A stretch of DNA of 64,000 nucleotides from Cordylochernes scorpioides (lineage: Eukaryota; Arthropoda; Arachnida; Pseudoscorpiones; Chernetidae): assembly GCA_030710605.1 (NCBI GenBank), contig CP092882.1:18038316-18102315 (forward strand), read 5' to 3'. The notes under the pieces are model-generated. The model made no database searches, was not told the DNA's origin, and was given only the letters and a program-made list of their open reading frames with translations. A program made the position numbers and the translations under genes. The stretch's first letter is position 1; each line of letters starts with the position of its first letter. Below, piece after piece: positions 21,050 to 32,446 of the stretch.

Positions 21050-24000
21050 TTAAACACACATCTCCTACTGTCCTTGACTGCTATGAAAAATATTGTGAGG
21101 GCCTGGCTCATCAGTGGTGAACCCTCCCAGTACTGAACACACGGCAATAACGTGCCATCTATATTTTATTTTCAAATAAAACACACTTCTCCTACTGTCC
21201 TTGACTGCTATGAAAAATATTGTGAGGGCCTGGCTCATCAGTGGTGAACCCTCCCAGTACTGAACACACGGCAAAAACGTGCCATCTTTATTTTATTTTC
21301 AAATAAAACACACATCTCCTACTGTCCTTGACTGCTATGAAAAATATTGTGAGGGCCTGGCTCACCAGTGGTGTACCCTCCCAGTACTGAGCACACGGCA
21401 AAAACGTGCCATCTATATTTTATTTTCAAATAAAACACACATCTCCTACTGTCCTTGACTGCTATGAAAAATATTGTGAGGGCCTGGCTCACCAGTGGTG
21501 TACCCTCCCAGTACTGAGCACACGGCAATAACGTGCCATCTATATTTTATTTTCAAACAAAACACACATCTCCTACTGTCCTTGACTGCTATGAAAAATA
21601 TTGTGAGGGCCTGGCTCACCAGTGGTGTACCCTCCCAGTACTGAGCACACGGCAAAAACGTGCCATCTATATTTTATTTTCAAATAAAACACACATCTCC
21701 TACTGTCCTTGACTGCTATGAAAAATATTGTGAGGGCCTGGCTCATCAGTGGTGAACCCTCCCAGTACTGAACACACGGCAATAACGTGCCATCTATATT
21801 TTCTTTTAAAATTAAACACACATCTCCTACTGTCCTTGACTGCTATGAAAAATATTGTGAGGGCCTGGCTCACCAGTGGTGTACCCTCCCAGTACTGAAC
21901 ACACGGCAATAACGTGCCATCTATATTTTATTTTCAAATAAAACACACTTCTCCTACTGTCCTTGACTGCTATGAAAAATATTGTGAGGGACTGGCTCAT
22001 CAGTGGTGAACCCTCCCAGTACTGAACACACGGCAATAACGTGCCATCTATATTTTATTTTCAAATAAAACACACTTCTCCTACTGTCCTTGACTGCTAT
22101 GAAAAATATTGTGAGGGCCTGGCTCACCAGTGGTGTACCCTCCCAGTACTGAACACACGGCAATAACGTGCCATCTATATTTTCTTTTAAAATTAAACAC
22201 ACATCTCCTACTGTCCTTGACTGCTATGAAAAATATTGTGAGGGCCTGGCTCACCAGTGGTGTACCCTCCCAGTACTGAACACACGGCAATAACGTGCCA
22301 TCTATATTTTATTTTCAAATAAAACACACTTCTCCTACTGTCCTTGACTGCTATGAAAAATATTGTGAGGGACTGGCTCATCAGTGGTGAACCCTCCCAG
22401 TACTGAACACACGGCAATAACGTGCCATCTATATTTTATTTTCAAATAAAACACACTTCTCCTACTGTCCTTGACTGCTATGAAAAATATTGTGAGGGCC
22501 TGGCTCATCAGTGGTGAACCCTCCCAGTACTGAACACACGGCAATAACGTGCCATCTATATTTTATTTTCAAATAAAACACACTTCTCCTACTGTCCTTG
22601 ACTGCTATGAAAAATATTGTGAGGGCCTGGCTCATCAGTGGTGTACCCTCCCAGTACTGAACACACGGCAATAACGTGCCATCTATATTTTATTTTCAAA
22701 TAAAACACACTTCTCCTACTGTCCTTGACTGCTATGAAAAATATTGTGAGGGCCTGGCTCATCAGTGGTGTACCCTCCCAGTACTGAACACACGGCAAAA
22801 ACGTGCCATCTATATTTTCTTTTCAAATAAAACACACTTCTCCTACTGTCCTTGACTGCTATGAAAAATATTGTGAGGGCCTGGCTCATCAGTGGTGTAC
22901 CCTCCCAGTACTGAACACACGGCAATAACGTGCCATCTATATTTTATTTTCAAATAAAACACACTTCTCCTACTGTCCTTGACTGCTATGAAAAATATTG
23001 TGAGGGCCTGGCTCATCAGTGGTGAACCCTCCCAGTACTGAACACACGGCAATAACGTGCCATCTATATTTTATTTTCAAACAAAACACACATCTCCTAC
23101 TGTCCTTGACTGCTATGAAAAATATTGTGAGGGCCTGGCTCACCAGTGGTGTACCCTCCCAGTACTGAGCACACGGCAAAAACGTGCCATCTATATTTTA
23201 TTTTCAAATAAAACACACATCTCCTACTGTCCTTGACTGCTATGAAAAATATTGTGAGGGCCTGGCTCATCAGTGGTGTACCCTCCCAGTACTGAACACA
23301 CGGCAATAACGTGCCATCTATATTTTATTTTCAAATAAAACACACTTCTCCTACTGTCCTTGACTGCTATGAAACATATTGTGAGGGCCTGGCTCATCAG
23401 TGGTGAACCCTCCCAGTACTGAGCACACGGCAAAAACGTGCCATCTATATTTTCTTTTAAAATTAAACACACATCTCCTACTGTCCTTGACTGCTATGAA
23501 AAATATTGTGAGGGCCTGGCTCATCAGTGGTGAACCCTCCCAGTACTGAACACACGGCAATAACGTGCCATCTATATTTTATTTTCAAATTAAACACACA
23601 TCTCCTACTGTCCTAGACTGCTATGAAAAATATTGTGAGGGCCTGGCTCACCAGTGGTGTACCCTCCCAGTACTGAGCACACGGCAAAAACGTGCTATCT
23701 ATATATTATTTTCAAACAAAACACACATCTCCTACTGTCCTTGACTGCTATGAAAAATATTGTGAGGGCCTGGCTCATCAGTGGTGAACCCTCCCAGTAC
23801 TGAGCACACGGCAAAAACGTGCCATCTATATTTTATTTTCAAATAAAACACACATCTCCTACTGTCCTTGACTGCTATGAAAAATATTGTGAGGGCCTGG
23901 CTCATCAGTGGTGAACCCTCCCAGTACTGAGCACACGGCAAAAACGTGCCATCTATATTTTATTTTCAAATAAAACACACATCTCCTACTGTCCTTGACT

Positions 24001-24190
24001 GCTATGAAAAATATTGTGAGGGCCTGGCTCATCAGTGGTGAACCCTCCCAGTACTGAGCACACGGCAAAAACGTGCTATCTATATATTATTTTCAAACAA
24101 AACACACATCTCCTACTGTCCTTGACTGCTATGAAAAATATTGTGAGGGCCTGGCTCATCAGTGGTGAACCCTTCCAGTGGTTTCGCCAG
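21050..24190. repeat. 127-bp satellite array, about 25 units
   Basis: The landmark TACTGTCCTTGACTGCTATG recurs every 127 bp from 21064 to 24112, that is 24 periods with no net length change. Each unit holds a GC-richer hairpin segment (GAGGGCCTGGCTCATCAGTG then GTGAACCCTC), the tract ACACACGGCAATAACGTGCC and an AT-rich tract ending in ACACAC. Variant sites (ATAACG or AAAACG, TCATCAG or TCACCAG, GTGAACC or GTGTACC) define a 381-bp three-unit higher-order repeat near 21826-22460. The 69-residue minus frames repeated through it are a product of the repeat (127 is not a multiple of 3). The array ends in a unit carrying CAGTGGTTTCGCCAG. Confidence 0.98.
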
Positions 24191-24994
24191 TTTAACCTAC
24201 CATACCGCTTTTTAGAGTTCTACTATTATATTGGATATTTGTGCTTATACATCGAGAACTGAAGGTTTGAATCTTAGTGTTATGGTATTTATAGTCAAAC
24301 TATGAACACATAAATATATAGGACAGTAGAATTACATGTATATATTTGCATCGAGCAATACCATTCCGCAAACAAGTTTATTTTAGCATAAATTGAATAC
24401 AAGGTAATAAGGCGTAATCTATCTTTAAGAAATGAAATCATTGAAACATGAATTTTTATTTTCAAATAAAACTACCATCTGTTTTTTAGCAGTTAATGAC
24501 AGATGTTTTATTTTAAAATAATAATTCATTTCATGAATATCTTCTGTATTACCTCACAGTGAGTACAAGGTCAGATTTGGGATTTTTATTCTACAACCAT
24601 GGACAAAACTCGAGGAGGTTTCAGCATGTATATCAGGATTTAGACAATAACGCTGAAAGATATCACAGTGACCTTTATTGAAGACACACGAGATAACCAA
24701 ATGTGAACAAAATTCCATCTGTCTCCTTAAAACAAAAAGAAAAAAAAAGACAGACGACCGTCGATATCAAAGAATTTCCACTTAAGTTTTGCTTATGAGT
24801 GTATATTTATTATGGATTTTAAATTGGAAGTGTGCGAGCATATTGTATTTTTTTCTCTTTTCACATTCCAAAAGGTCTTCCTTTCCATATGTGGTCTTAA
24901 CATCAAATATTTATTTTTGTTGAAATTGTTCCATTTTTTGAACAAGGTTCACCATTCTTCGTTTTGAATATTTCTATATTCGCTATTACTAATA

Positions 24995-26986
24995 CAGTCT
25001 ACTCTCGTTATAACGCCACTCGATATAACGCCACCCTCGCCTTACGCCGCTTTTTCGTTTTGTCCCAATCGACATCAATGTATTTTTCTCGATATAACGC
25101 CACTCCCTCGCTGTTCGCCTTCCGCCGCTGATTTTTCGTATCCCAAGTAGCAAAAACCACTCGTTATAGCGCCGCTCACAACGTCCCTCACCCCCGCTCC
25201 CCTTTTCCTGTCTGCATTTTTCCGCCAGCGGCACCGGACTTTGTTTGCTGTTGACACAACAGATAACAGATTGTGTGAACAGCCAGCAGACCCTTTTCCT
25301 GCTTGTGCCTGGGACATACACAGTCGCTTCATCCTTTGCTAACGTCAACACAACAACCTTATTGTCGTATCATGAGTTCCCAAAAGGGTAAACGTGAGTC
25401 GATCACCATTGAAAAGAAGAAGGAGATATGCCAGTTGGCAAGAAATAACCCTACGATGTCGAAGAATGAGATTGGAGAGTGTTTCTCACTACCACGAACA
25501 ACTGTCCGTGATATTCTCACTCAGGCTGAGAAGTGGGAAAATTATACTGTTGGTTCTTCAAAGAGACAAAGAGTCGGAAAATTTAGTGACTTGGAAGACG
25601 CTCTCTTCAACTGGTTTACCCAAAAGCGTGCCAATAATATTATTATTACTGATGACCTCCTAAGAGAAAAGGTAAAAAAACTTGGCGAGCAGTTGGACGT
25701 ACCAGAAAATTTCGCGTACAGCAGTGTGTGGCTGCAGCGATTTAAAGGGATATTCTATATTTCGCCACGACGGCTCTGTGGGGAAGGCGCATCGATTTCT
25801 CCAGCTATCATTGATGAACACCTCACAAATTTGAACAGTATTCTGGCGAACTCCAGATATGACCCAACCAACATATACAATGCAGACGAAACAGGATTAT
25901 TTTTTCAGCTCATTCCTGACCGAACACTTGCTCACAAAGATGAAAACTGCCGTGGTTTCAAAAGGATGAAGCAACGAATCACTGTTCTACTGTGCTGCAA
26001 CTCTACTGCAACAGAAAAGCGGCGATTGCTGATTATTGGAAAATCGGCAAAGCCTCGATGCTTCAGAAACTTTAGTCCACACTTCTACTGCACTTACACA
26101 TCTAACAGCAAAGCATGGATGACCTCTAGCATCTTTCAAGAATGGCTACTGCAGTTCAACAAGCAGCTTGTCTCTGAAGGACGTCGTATCCTACTGTTGT
26201 TAGATAACGCTATGTCTCACTGCTTCCCTAATGATGGTCTCAGCAACATAAAGATACACTTCCTTCCACCAAATATGACTGCCAGTCTGCAACCACTGGA
26301 TAGTGGCATCATCAAAAGTTTCAAGGCTCAATATCGCAAGCTTCAACTCCAGAAAATGGTGGAATTGGCGGATGCCCATCTACCCACAATCTGCTTGATC
26401 GCATTCGCGACATCTTCGCTATTACACCAGAGAATTAGATGACTGAAAGGGAGTTTCAACTGGTTGATGATTCCCAGGAGGCGGAAATGAAGCTAACAGA
26501 TGACAATTTGCTAGTGTCCACTGTTACAGCGAAAGAAGAACTTGGCGAGGATGATGATACAACAGTGACCCAGCGCCTACCATCGTTAAGGGAAGCCAGA
26601 ACAGCTGCTGAGACATTTTTGTTGTTTCTTGAGCACTCCAAGAGAGCAACATCTGACGACGTCAATCTATCTGCGGATTTGTTACGCCGTGTCTATGCCA
26701 TAAGTGAGGGAGAGAAAACACAAGTTGTGATCACAGACTTCTTCAAGAAAATGTAATTACTTTTATGAATAAATAATAAATTAATACTTTCTATTTATCA
26801 TATTAATTAATTAATGCCGGCATTCTATATATTGACTTAGAGTATAAATTGTTATTAGTAATTGTTATAAATAATTTATTGTATCTTTAAATTTCACATT
26901 TTAAACGTGTTCGATACAACGCCACCCTCGTCTTACGCCGCTTTTTTCCAAAATCCGGATGGTGGCGTTATAACGAGAGTAGACTG
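24995..26986 (+). mobile_element. Tigger/pogo-type DNA transposon
   Basis: Terminal inverted repeats CAGTCTACTCTCGTTATAAC (left) and its inverse (right) end the element. The TA target duplication is at 24993-24994 and 26987-26988. A longer sub-terminal similarity (ATAACGCCACCCTCG versus ACAACGCCACCCTCG) is present on both sides. The empty site is visible in unit B' at about 58265-58275. It contains one transposase gene. Confidence 0.95.
25372..26756 (+). pseudogene. Tigger-like transposase, one frameshift
   Basis: The likely start is the Met at 25372 (MSSQKGKRESITIEKKKEIC). The N-terminus is a CENP-B/pogo helix-turn-helix (KNEIGECFSLPRTTVRDIL), followed by a second DNA-binding domain (DALFNWFTQKRANNI, VWLQRFKGI). 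The DDE_1 catalytic core has Asp residues in YNADETGLFF, ILLLLDNAMSH and LQPLDSGIIKSFK. A frameshift near 26385-26395 ends this frame at 26442, and the C-terminal part continues in another frame at 26439-26756 (acidic, ending ITDFFKKM). Without the shift it would be near the normal length for this family. It is probably recently inactivated; no other stop was noticed. Confidence 0.93.
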
Positions 26987-27407
26987 TAATATTGATGATA
27001 AAAAAATATTTGTTGAGACAATATCTCGGCTAGCTAAACTCTCCCGAAGACAAAATCTAGGCGAAGCCGGGCATTCAGTATTTGTTGATCAATGATGAGC
27101 AATATGTTAAATTGGAGGAATTTTATATTAAAAAAAAGTAAAATAAATGGTTTCAGAATAAAATGAATTATTATATTTTAAAATGTTTCATATATAAATT
27201 ATAAAGATTAAAAGATAATTTTGATTCATCTAATAATTTTGCGGTATTTTCAATTGATATCTTATTAATCTCAATTTTTCATTTGTATGAGATAATATTT
27301 ATTTAAAATATTTTATTAATGATTTAAATATATATATATATCTCATTAATCTCTAAAAATTATAATGTAATAGAAATATATACAATTATTAGGGCCCTCT
27401 ATGAGAT

Positions 27408-27765
27408 CTCGTTTCCAACGGTCCAACAATGGTTCAGTCAGTTGGGAAGTGAGGTAGAAGGCGGGTCTGCTTTGAGACTCTGTCCGTTTGTTTCCTCAGA
27501 TATTGAGGCCATCCCCTCCCCTGACTCTTTGAGACGGAGTCCATAGCATCGGCAGACCAGTTCCTGGCAGGGCTTGGATCATTAGCTCGGCCGAGTTATC
27601 TCGAGCGAGTTGGATGCTCTGGTTGTGCCAGAAGAGTGGAATAGGGCTTCTACGGGAGGCGAAGCGCCACTATAAACAAAGGCTAACGAGTCGAGCAGGT
27701 ACCTCCTGGGTGGCATGGAAACCCTTTGCGAAATATTCATGACCTGGTCTGGTGATGCATGGACT
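27408..27765. repeat. GC-rich 350-bp module, copy 2 of 4
   Basis: Same module as 8034-8390, with a 3-6 bp insertion (TGAGGCC) at about 27505. It lacks the A-rich tail found after the A copies. Confidence 0.7.
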
Positions 27766-27919
27766 TTTTGAGATAAAAATAAGATACTTTCATCAAACAT
27801 TTCAATAAAATATAACACCTCACCACTATAAACTTTTAAATAGGTTTTAAAGTTATTTTGCCATTTGTTGTCATGTGTTTTGTTTTATACAGTGAACCCT
27901 CTTTAACAGTAATCTAACT

Positions 27920-28080
27920 CTTCTTCTTATCTCTCCACTCAATCATATTAGAGCATCAAGCTTGTAAAGCTTGAGACTTTTGAAAGTGTCTGCCGGAGAT
28001 GAGTAGAACTCATCAATGGATGAGTCAATAAAGTCAATAATGTGCTTTGGGGTTGCAGGTTGAGAATTACACTTACACAC
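27920..28080. repeat. Insertion of about 160 bp, dispersed repeat candidate
   Basis: Unit B' (about 59165) runs straight through, while this copy has extra sequence beginning CTTCTTATCTCTCCACTCAA. Sequence at 63185-63290 resembles its start (CCACTCAATC, GTATCAAGCTT). No internal promoter box was identified. Confidence 0.5.
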
Positions 28081-28204
28081 TTACATTCAATTAGCCTATT
28101 TGATAATTATTTTTGAAACAAAATTAGGTCTTCATTTATAAACACCAAGATAAAATGCACTAAGGTAAAATCTGGTGATTTCCTGGGTCTCTAGTTATAA
28201 ATAT

Positions 28205-28717
28205 TGTTACGACGCTTCTCAGCCGTCGATGTTTGCGTTCAAGGTTTACTGAGAAGACAATGTGGGTTCTTTAGGATACAGCTTAGTGCGGTATATTTAT
28301 TATACGAGCTTAAAGAGTAGATAAGTAACTATACAGTAGAAGATTGACTTGCCTTCAATGCCCGCCACTAGAGGGATCCTTCTCCGCTACCGTCTTCCCG
28401 GTCAGTCCATACGGCCACACGTTCGGGGCCCACCTGCTGCGTCTGTTGTCCTGCCGTTCTCCCTGCTGCAGGTCCCGTCGTCATCAGACAGACTTCTCTC
28501 CCCAGACTGCTATGTCTGGCAGGCCGGCCGGCTTCCTTCACGGCGACACCAGCTGGGCTCGGCTGATCCCTTCCCCGCGGCGGCGTCAGCTGGACTCCCG
28601 TCTGCCACCCCCTCCCCCTGGAATTTGTCAATCAACACTTCCTTGGAGGAGCCCCGGCATACCTTCTCTCTTGGCTTCCCCACGTCTTCTCTTCTATTTC
28701 TCTGCTGCATCGCTTCA
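28205..28717 (-). repeat. 3' LTR of the non-autonomous element (element orientation)
   Basis: 513 bp, nearly identical to 30336-30848. Confidence 0.95.
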
Positions 28718-30296
28718 CTGCCCCCTTCTCAAACCTTTTCGTCCCGAAAAGGCTGATTTCACCAGAGGCGCTGATCGGCGGCCCTTTGATCTCCCTGACG
28801 TCTCTGGCCACATGAGGGTCGTCAGCCTCCCGGAAGCGTAACGGCAGGGTTAACACCAACCCTTGTTTGCAGAACCACTTCTCAACTCGGGCTTTCTTTC
28901 CACTCTCAACCAGTGCCGACGCCATTGATTGGTCTCGCTGTCTAGCACAGGGCGGTGGTTCTCCACAAGATGGCGGCCATATTTCACTGCCTACGATGCT
29001 TCCATCTGATATTTTGAATTCTCCTTGTGAACACTCTGTAGCCGCAATGTACAAAGGGTTGTGATCGCTTGTATTGCGCTTTCGCCGCTTCCTTCCACGA
29101 CGGCGCTGTAGATCGCCGATCTTTACAGTGGATTCGTCCACCTGATCCACGCTGTCCATATCGTGGCCTCCCTTTTCTTCTTTAGGTTTCTCATTCTCTT
29201 GCTCTAGAGGCTCTCTCTTTCCTAACCCTTCAAACCTGGGCTCCTTAGTGCCGACCGCGCACAGGGCTGTGAATTTCTTAAACCTTCTGGAGGTGTCGGA
29301 TCCCGTGACAGTCTCAAGATCGGGAGAACTTTTCCTAGGCGGTGGCTGCTTGATCTGCACCTTGTCGGGCGAAGGAGCGAAGATAAATGGTACACATTTT
29401 TGGCACATCTTTTCAGCTTGCATTGCAGACGACGGCGCTGACACATTGCGCGCGACTTCCGCGTCACAGACATTGTCGTCGGACTTCCACAGAGCGTCCA
29501 ATGCTCTATCCCGTTCAGTCGGGTTGCCGGCTCCAACTTCAGGGTGCTTCGACCATCTAGCCTTGTCGCACTTCCACGGAGCATCCAGCTCCGTCCCGTC
29601 CAGTTGGATCGCCGCTGTAGTCCCTGACAGCCTGACACTGTCGCTGAAGTCAGCCACGCTGTCGCACTGCAGCTCGCCAAGATCGTTGCTGTTCTCATGG
29701 AGTATTTCAGAAAGAATCCTAGGGGTTGAATTTTCGCTCTGTATATCACCTTGAGGGCATTCTCCTTCCGTCCGCTTGATTTTATACAAAACACTGGTGC
29801 CACAGCCGTTGTCGGAGGCAATCAGCTCACCCTCCTCCGCTACACAACCAGTCTGGATCATTTCCTGATGTCGACACTCTTCGGACTTCTGGATCACGGG
29901 AGAATCTTCTAGAGTAGATTCTGGCAGTTCACTTACAACGTCTCCTGACGTGATGATCTTTGTTGTGATGGTCTTGTCGGGATCTACATCACCTGGGATC
30001 GTCTTTTGTCCCCTCAGACATTGAATACGTGGGTTATTAGTTGCTGTGATTGTTTTTGAAAAGCCATCAGGATTTTCTGGCGGTAGTACATTGAACTTAA
30101 CTTCGCAAGACATGGGTGTGGCAGAACGTTTGACATTCCGAATATGCTCGAGTCGGCTCAACCGAGAATCCAAGTTTTCTCCGAGCTCATCTACTTTCTG
30201 GCTTATTAGTCTGAGCAATTTTGTGAATTTTTCAATTTCGAGGTCGGTTAGTTTTTCCATTTTTCTTTTTAAATTGGCGCAAAATAAAATCTTCAA
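28632..30296 (-). CDS. Single ORF of non-autonomous LTR element, gag-like of unknown type
   Basis: A 554-residue open frame filling the interior and ending inside the 3' LTR. The second Met at 30260 (MEKLTDLEIEKFTKLLRLIS) is a more natural start than the first. Residues 13-65 form a probable amphipathic helix or coiled coil (KLLRLISQKVDELGENLDSR). The middle is acidic and polar with no repeat. A basic patch RRRGRKRRKR lies near residue 405 and the C-terminus is basic. No zinc knuckle and no protease, RT, RNase H or integrase motif was recognised. The intact long frame in an element with near-identical LTRs suggests the protein is real. A gag-like or RNA-binding role is only an inference from position and the basic patch. 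Confidence 0.7.
   Translation of the reverse strand: MKILFCANLKRKMEKLTDLEIEKFTKLLRLISQKVDELGENLDSRLSRLEHIRNVKRSATPMSCEVKFNVLPPENPDGFSKTITATNNPRIQCLRGQKTIPGDVDPDKTITTKIITSGDVVSELPESTLEDSPVIQKSEECRHQEMIQTGCVAEEGELIASDNGCGTSVLYKIKRTEGECPQGDIQSENSTPRILSEILHENSNDLGELQCDSVADFSDSVRLSGTTAAIQLDGTELDAPWKCDKARWSKHPEVGAGNPTERDRALDALWKSDDNVCDAEVARNVSAPSSAMQAEKMCQKCVPFIFAPSPDKVQIKQPPPRKSSPDLETVTGSDTSRRFKKFTALCAVGTKEPRFEGLGKREPLEQENEKPKEEKGGHDMDSVDQVDESTVKIGDLQRRRGRKRRKRNTSDHNPLYIAATECSQGEFKISDGSIVGSEIWPPSCGEPPPCARQRDQSMASALVESGKKARVEKWFCKQGLVLTLPLRFREADDPHVARDVREIKGPPISASGEISLFGTKRFEKGAVKRCSREIEEKTWGSQERRYAGAPPRKC
28718..28730 (-). promoter_or_regulatory. Polypurine tract of the non-autonomous LTR element
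   Basis: Minus strand reads GAGAAGGGGGCAG directly before the 3' LTR. Confidence 0.8.
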
Positions 30297-30315
30297 TTAA
30301 AATTAACTAAGCTGT

Positions 30316-30333
30316 ATCCCACTTCTGACACCA
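30316..30333 (-). other. Primer-binding site complementary to tRNA-Leu
   Basis: Minus strand reads TGGTGTCAGAAGTGGGAT, two bases inside the 5' LTR. Its complement ATCCCACTTCTGACACCA is the 3' end of a common animal tRNA-Leu including CCA. Confidence 0.85.
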
Positions 30334-30335
30334 AA

Positions 30336-30848
30336 TGTTACGACGCTTCTCAGCCGTCGATGTTTGCGTTCAAGGTTTACTGAGAAGACAATGTGGGTTC
30401 TTTAGGATACAGCTTAGTGCGGTATATTTATTATACGAGCTTAAAGAGTAGATAAGTAACTATACAGTAGAATATTGACTTGCCTTCAATGCCCGCCACT
30501 AGAGGGATCCTTCTCCGCTACCGTCTTCCCGGTCAGTCCATACGGCCACACGTTCGGGGCCCACCTGCTGCGTCTGTTGTCCTGCCGTTCTCCCTGCTGC
30601 AGGTCCCGTCGTCATCAGACAGACTTCTCTCCCCAGACTGCTATGTCTGGCAGGCCGGCCGGCTTCCTTCACGGCGACACCAGCTGGGCTCGGCTGATCC
30701 CTTCCCCGCGGCGGCGTCAGCTGGACTCCCGTCTGCCACCCCCTCCCCCTGGAATTTGTCAATCAACACTTCCTTGGAGGAGCCCCGGCATACCTTCTCT
30801 CTTGGCTTCCCCACGTCTTCTCTTCTATTTCTCTGCTGCATCGCTTCA
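30336..30848 (-). repeat. 5' LTR of the non-autonomous element (element orientation)
   Basis: 513 bp. Plus- and minus-strand open frames of 65-150 residues in both LTR copies are coincidental. Confidence 0.95.
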
Positions 30849-30965
30849 ATATTTTTCATTCTTTTTTTTGTTGAGTCCAGTCTTTTTTCTTTCTTCTTGA
30901 ATCTGTATATAAAAAGGACATAGGAGTATATCTATAACATAATGTACATAACTTTATGAAAATTT

Positions 30966-31150
30966 GAAACTATTATAGATGCGTATGATTCTTTTTTAAA
31001 AATAAAACAATTTCTACTGTCCTTACTGCAATGAAAAATTAATGGGAGGGGTTGGCTTATCAGTGGTGAACCCTCCCATCAATTTTTCCATTGCTGTAAG
31101 GGCAGTATTGTTTATTTTTAAAAGAATCATAAGCGTCTATAATAGTTTCG
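30966..31150. repeat. Uninterrupted foldback hairpin, unit B copy 1
   Basis: About 85-bp arms from GAAACTATTATAGATGCG to its inverse CGTCTATAATAGTTTC meet at a core GGGAGGGGTTGGCTTATCAG then GTGAACCCTCCC. Arms contain the tract CTACTGTCCTTACTGCAATG, recognisably the parent of the satellite landmark. A transcript would form a long near-perfect hairpin. Confidence 0.85.
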
Positions 31151-32355
31151 AATTTTCATAACAGATGGCGGGCTAATGCATCATAACTTTATATTAAATT
31201 AATTATAATATATTCCCCATATAACTTTGTAATGTTTTTTTCTCCCTCCCTCCCCTCCTCGCAAATACCTACTATATTGAGAGGAAGATATTTGCATAAA
31301 AAGTGTAGATAAGTTTAAATTTTTATTTTACATTTACTCATACCAAAATATATCGATTTTTATATAAATGCTAAGCAAAAAATATTTTTGAAAATCCGTT
31401 ATACTGTGTCTTAAATCTGAACTTCGGAAGTAGAGTATTAAAATTTTTATGAGAAATGTTGAATGTATGGATCATAGAACCCCATGGTTAAATACTATGG
31501 ATTCATCTGCGTAGTATTTTGGTATTTTTTAGTTATTTGCAATCTTCTGTCTATACTGTTATTTGCTATTAATTCTAGAATGAGTTATATTTTGAAAAAT
31601 ATATTGGAAATAATACTACGTGCTGTAAAATTGATGAAAAGCAGATTTTTCATGCTGATATATTATTTTTTCACATTAGCTCTTGAATATCTAGTGACGA
31701 CTGATTGGCCTGTTTCTCCTATATATGAGGAGGCACTGTTGGCAGGATACTCAATATGGCATTGTGCCGATTTCTAGTTTCTATTTTAATGTTTGATTTG
31801 GTAATGGGATTCCTTCATCTACGTTTTTTAGAGTTGCTAAAAATCTTTGAGCAATTTTTTTTATTTATAAGATGGTTTTTGATTTTAGATGGAGATTACT
31901 TTAGGTAACAAATAGCTCAATAAACTTTTCGGGAAGGAATTTTTTCGGTATGCTTCTGTATAAATTCTAAGTTCTTTTGCAGATTTAAGATAATATTGAA
32001 CTTTTCTGTTCTTTTGAATACAGGTAGAGAGCAATGTTTAAAATTTCGTTAATGTTTTCACTATTGATATTTTAGGATCTATTGAACCAAATGAATTAAA
32101 GTTTTTAGAACTTTATATAAAACATTTCAAAATTTAATATACGAGTACTGATATTTCAAGGTTTAACAACAACTATTCGGATATTAATTGATATTTTACA
32201 TATTGAATCATCTTCCATTTTGTAATCTTTTAGTAATATTTAATTTAAAAAAAACTCGTTTACTCATAAAATATACGCCGATTTTAACGAGATATAAAAT
32301 ACCAAAGTATATTTTAATTCATAATAAAGTTGGAATCATTTGTGTTACATGTATA
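31151..32355. other. Non-coding end of unit B
   Basis: AT-rich sequence shared with 59578-60551 up to 32106, then unmatched. It has a CCCTCCCTCCCCTCCTCGC tract and no gene. A short plus-strand frame at 31484-31777 is rich in hydrophobic residues but is broken in the paralogue (59913-60155), so it is not supported. Confidence 0.5.
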
Positions 32356-32446
32356 GAGAGAGAGAGAGAGAGAGATAAATGTAACCCGGGCTCCTGGAGC
32401 GCAAAACGCCAACTACCCGGGCTGTCCAGCAGTCTAGTTTAGAATA

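Larger units (their letters stand above)
28205..30848 (-). mobile_element. Non-autonomous LTR retrotransposon with tRNA-Leu primer site
   Basis: 513-bp LTRs (28205-28717 and 30336-30848) start TGTTACGACG and end CGCTTCA; only one difference was noticed (GAAGATTG versus GAATATTG). The 4-bp duplication ATAT is at 28201-28204 and 30849-30852, and the empty site is in unit B' near 59281. Orientation is minus, shown by the primer site and polypurine tract. The 1.6-kb interior encodes a single protein with no protease, RT or integrase motif, so the element depends on a helper. Four-base duplications are usual for Gypsy-type integrases. Confidence 0.95.
20921..32106. repeat. Paralogous unit B, copy 1
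   Basis: Aligns with 56936-60551. The copy here is larger because of a satellite expansion (21064-24190), a Tigger (24995-26986), a 160-bp insertion (27920-28080) and an LTR element (28205-30848). Modules shared with unit A are the satellite core, Tc1-like MITE, GC-rich module and foldback hairpin. Confidence 0.85.

Noticed and set aside
21065-24068. Series of 69-82-residue minus-strand frames at 127-bp spacing
   Set aside because: They are the satellite read in rotating frames. 127 is not divisible by three, the frames overlap each other, and there is no selection signature.
28344-28841. 165-residue plus-strand frame, repeated at 30475-30900
   Set aside because: It is the antisense of LTR sequence and the end of the real minus-strand frame; the second LTR ends it differently.
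31484-31777. 97-residue hydrophobic frame in unit B
   Set aside because: Cut short at a different point in the paralogue at 59913-60155; AT-rich sequence gives such frames by chance.
32347-32374. GA microsatellite as an independent repeat
   Set aside because: It is the 3' tail of the minus-strand non-LTR element, lying between its target duplication and its 3' UTR.
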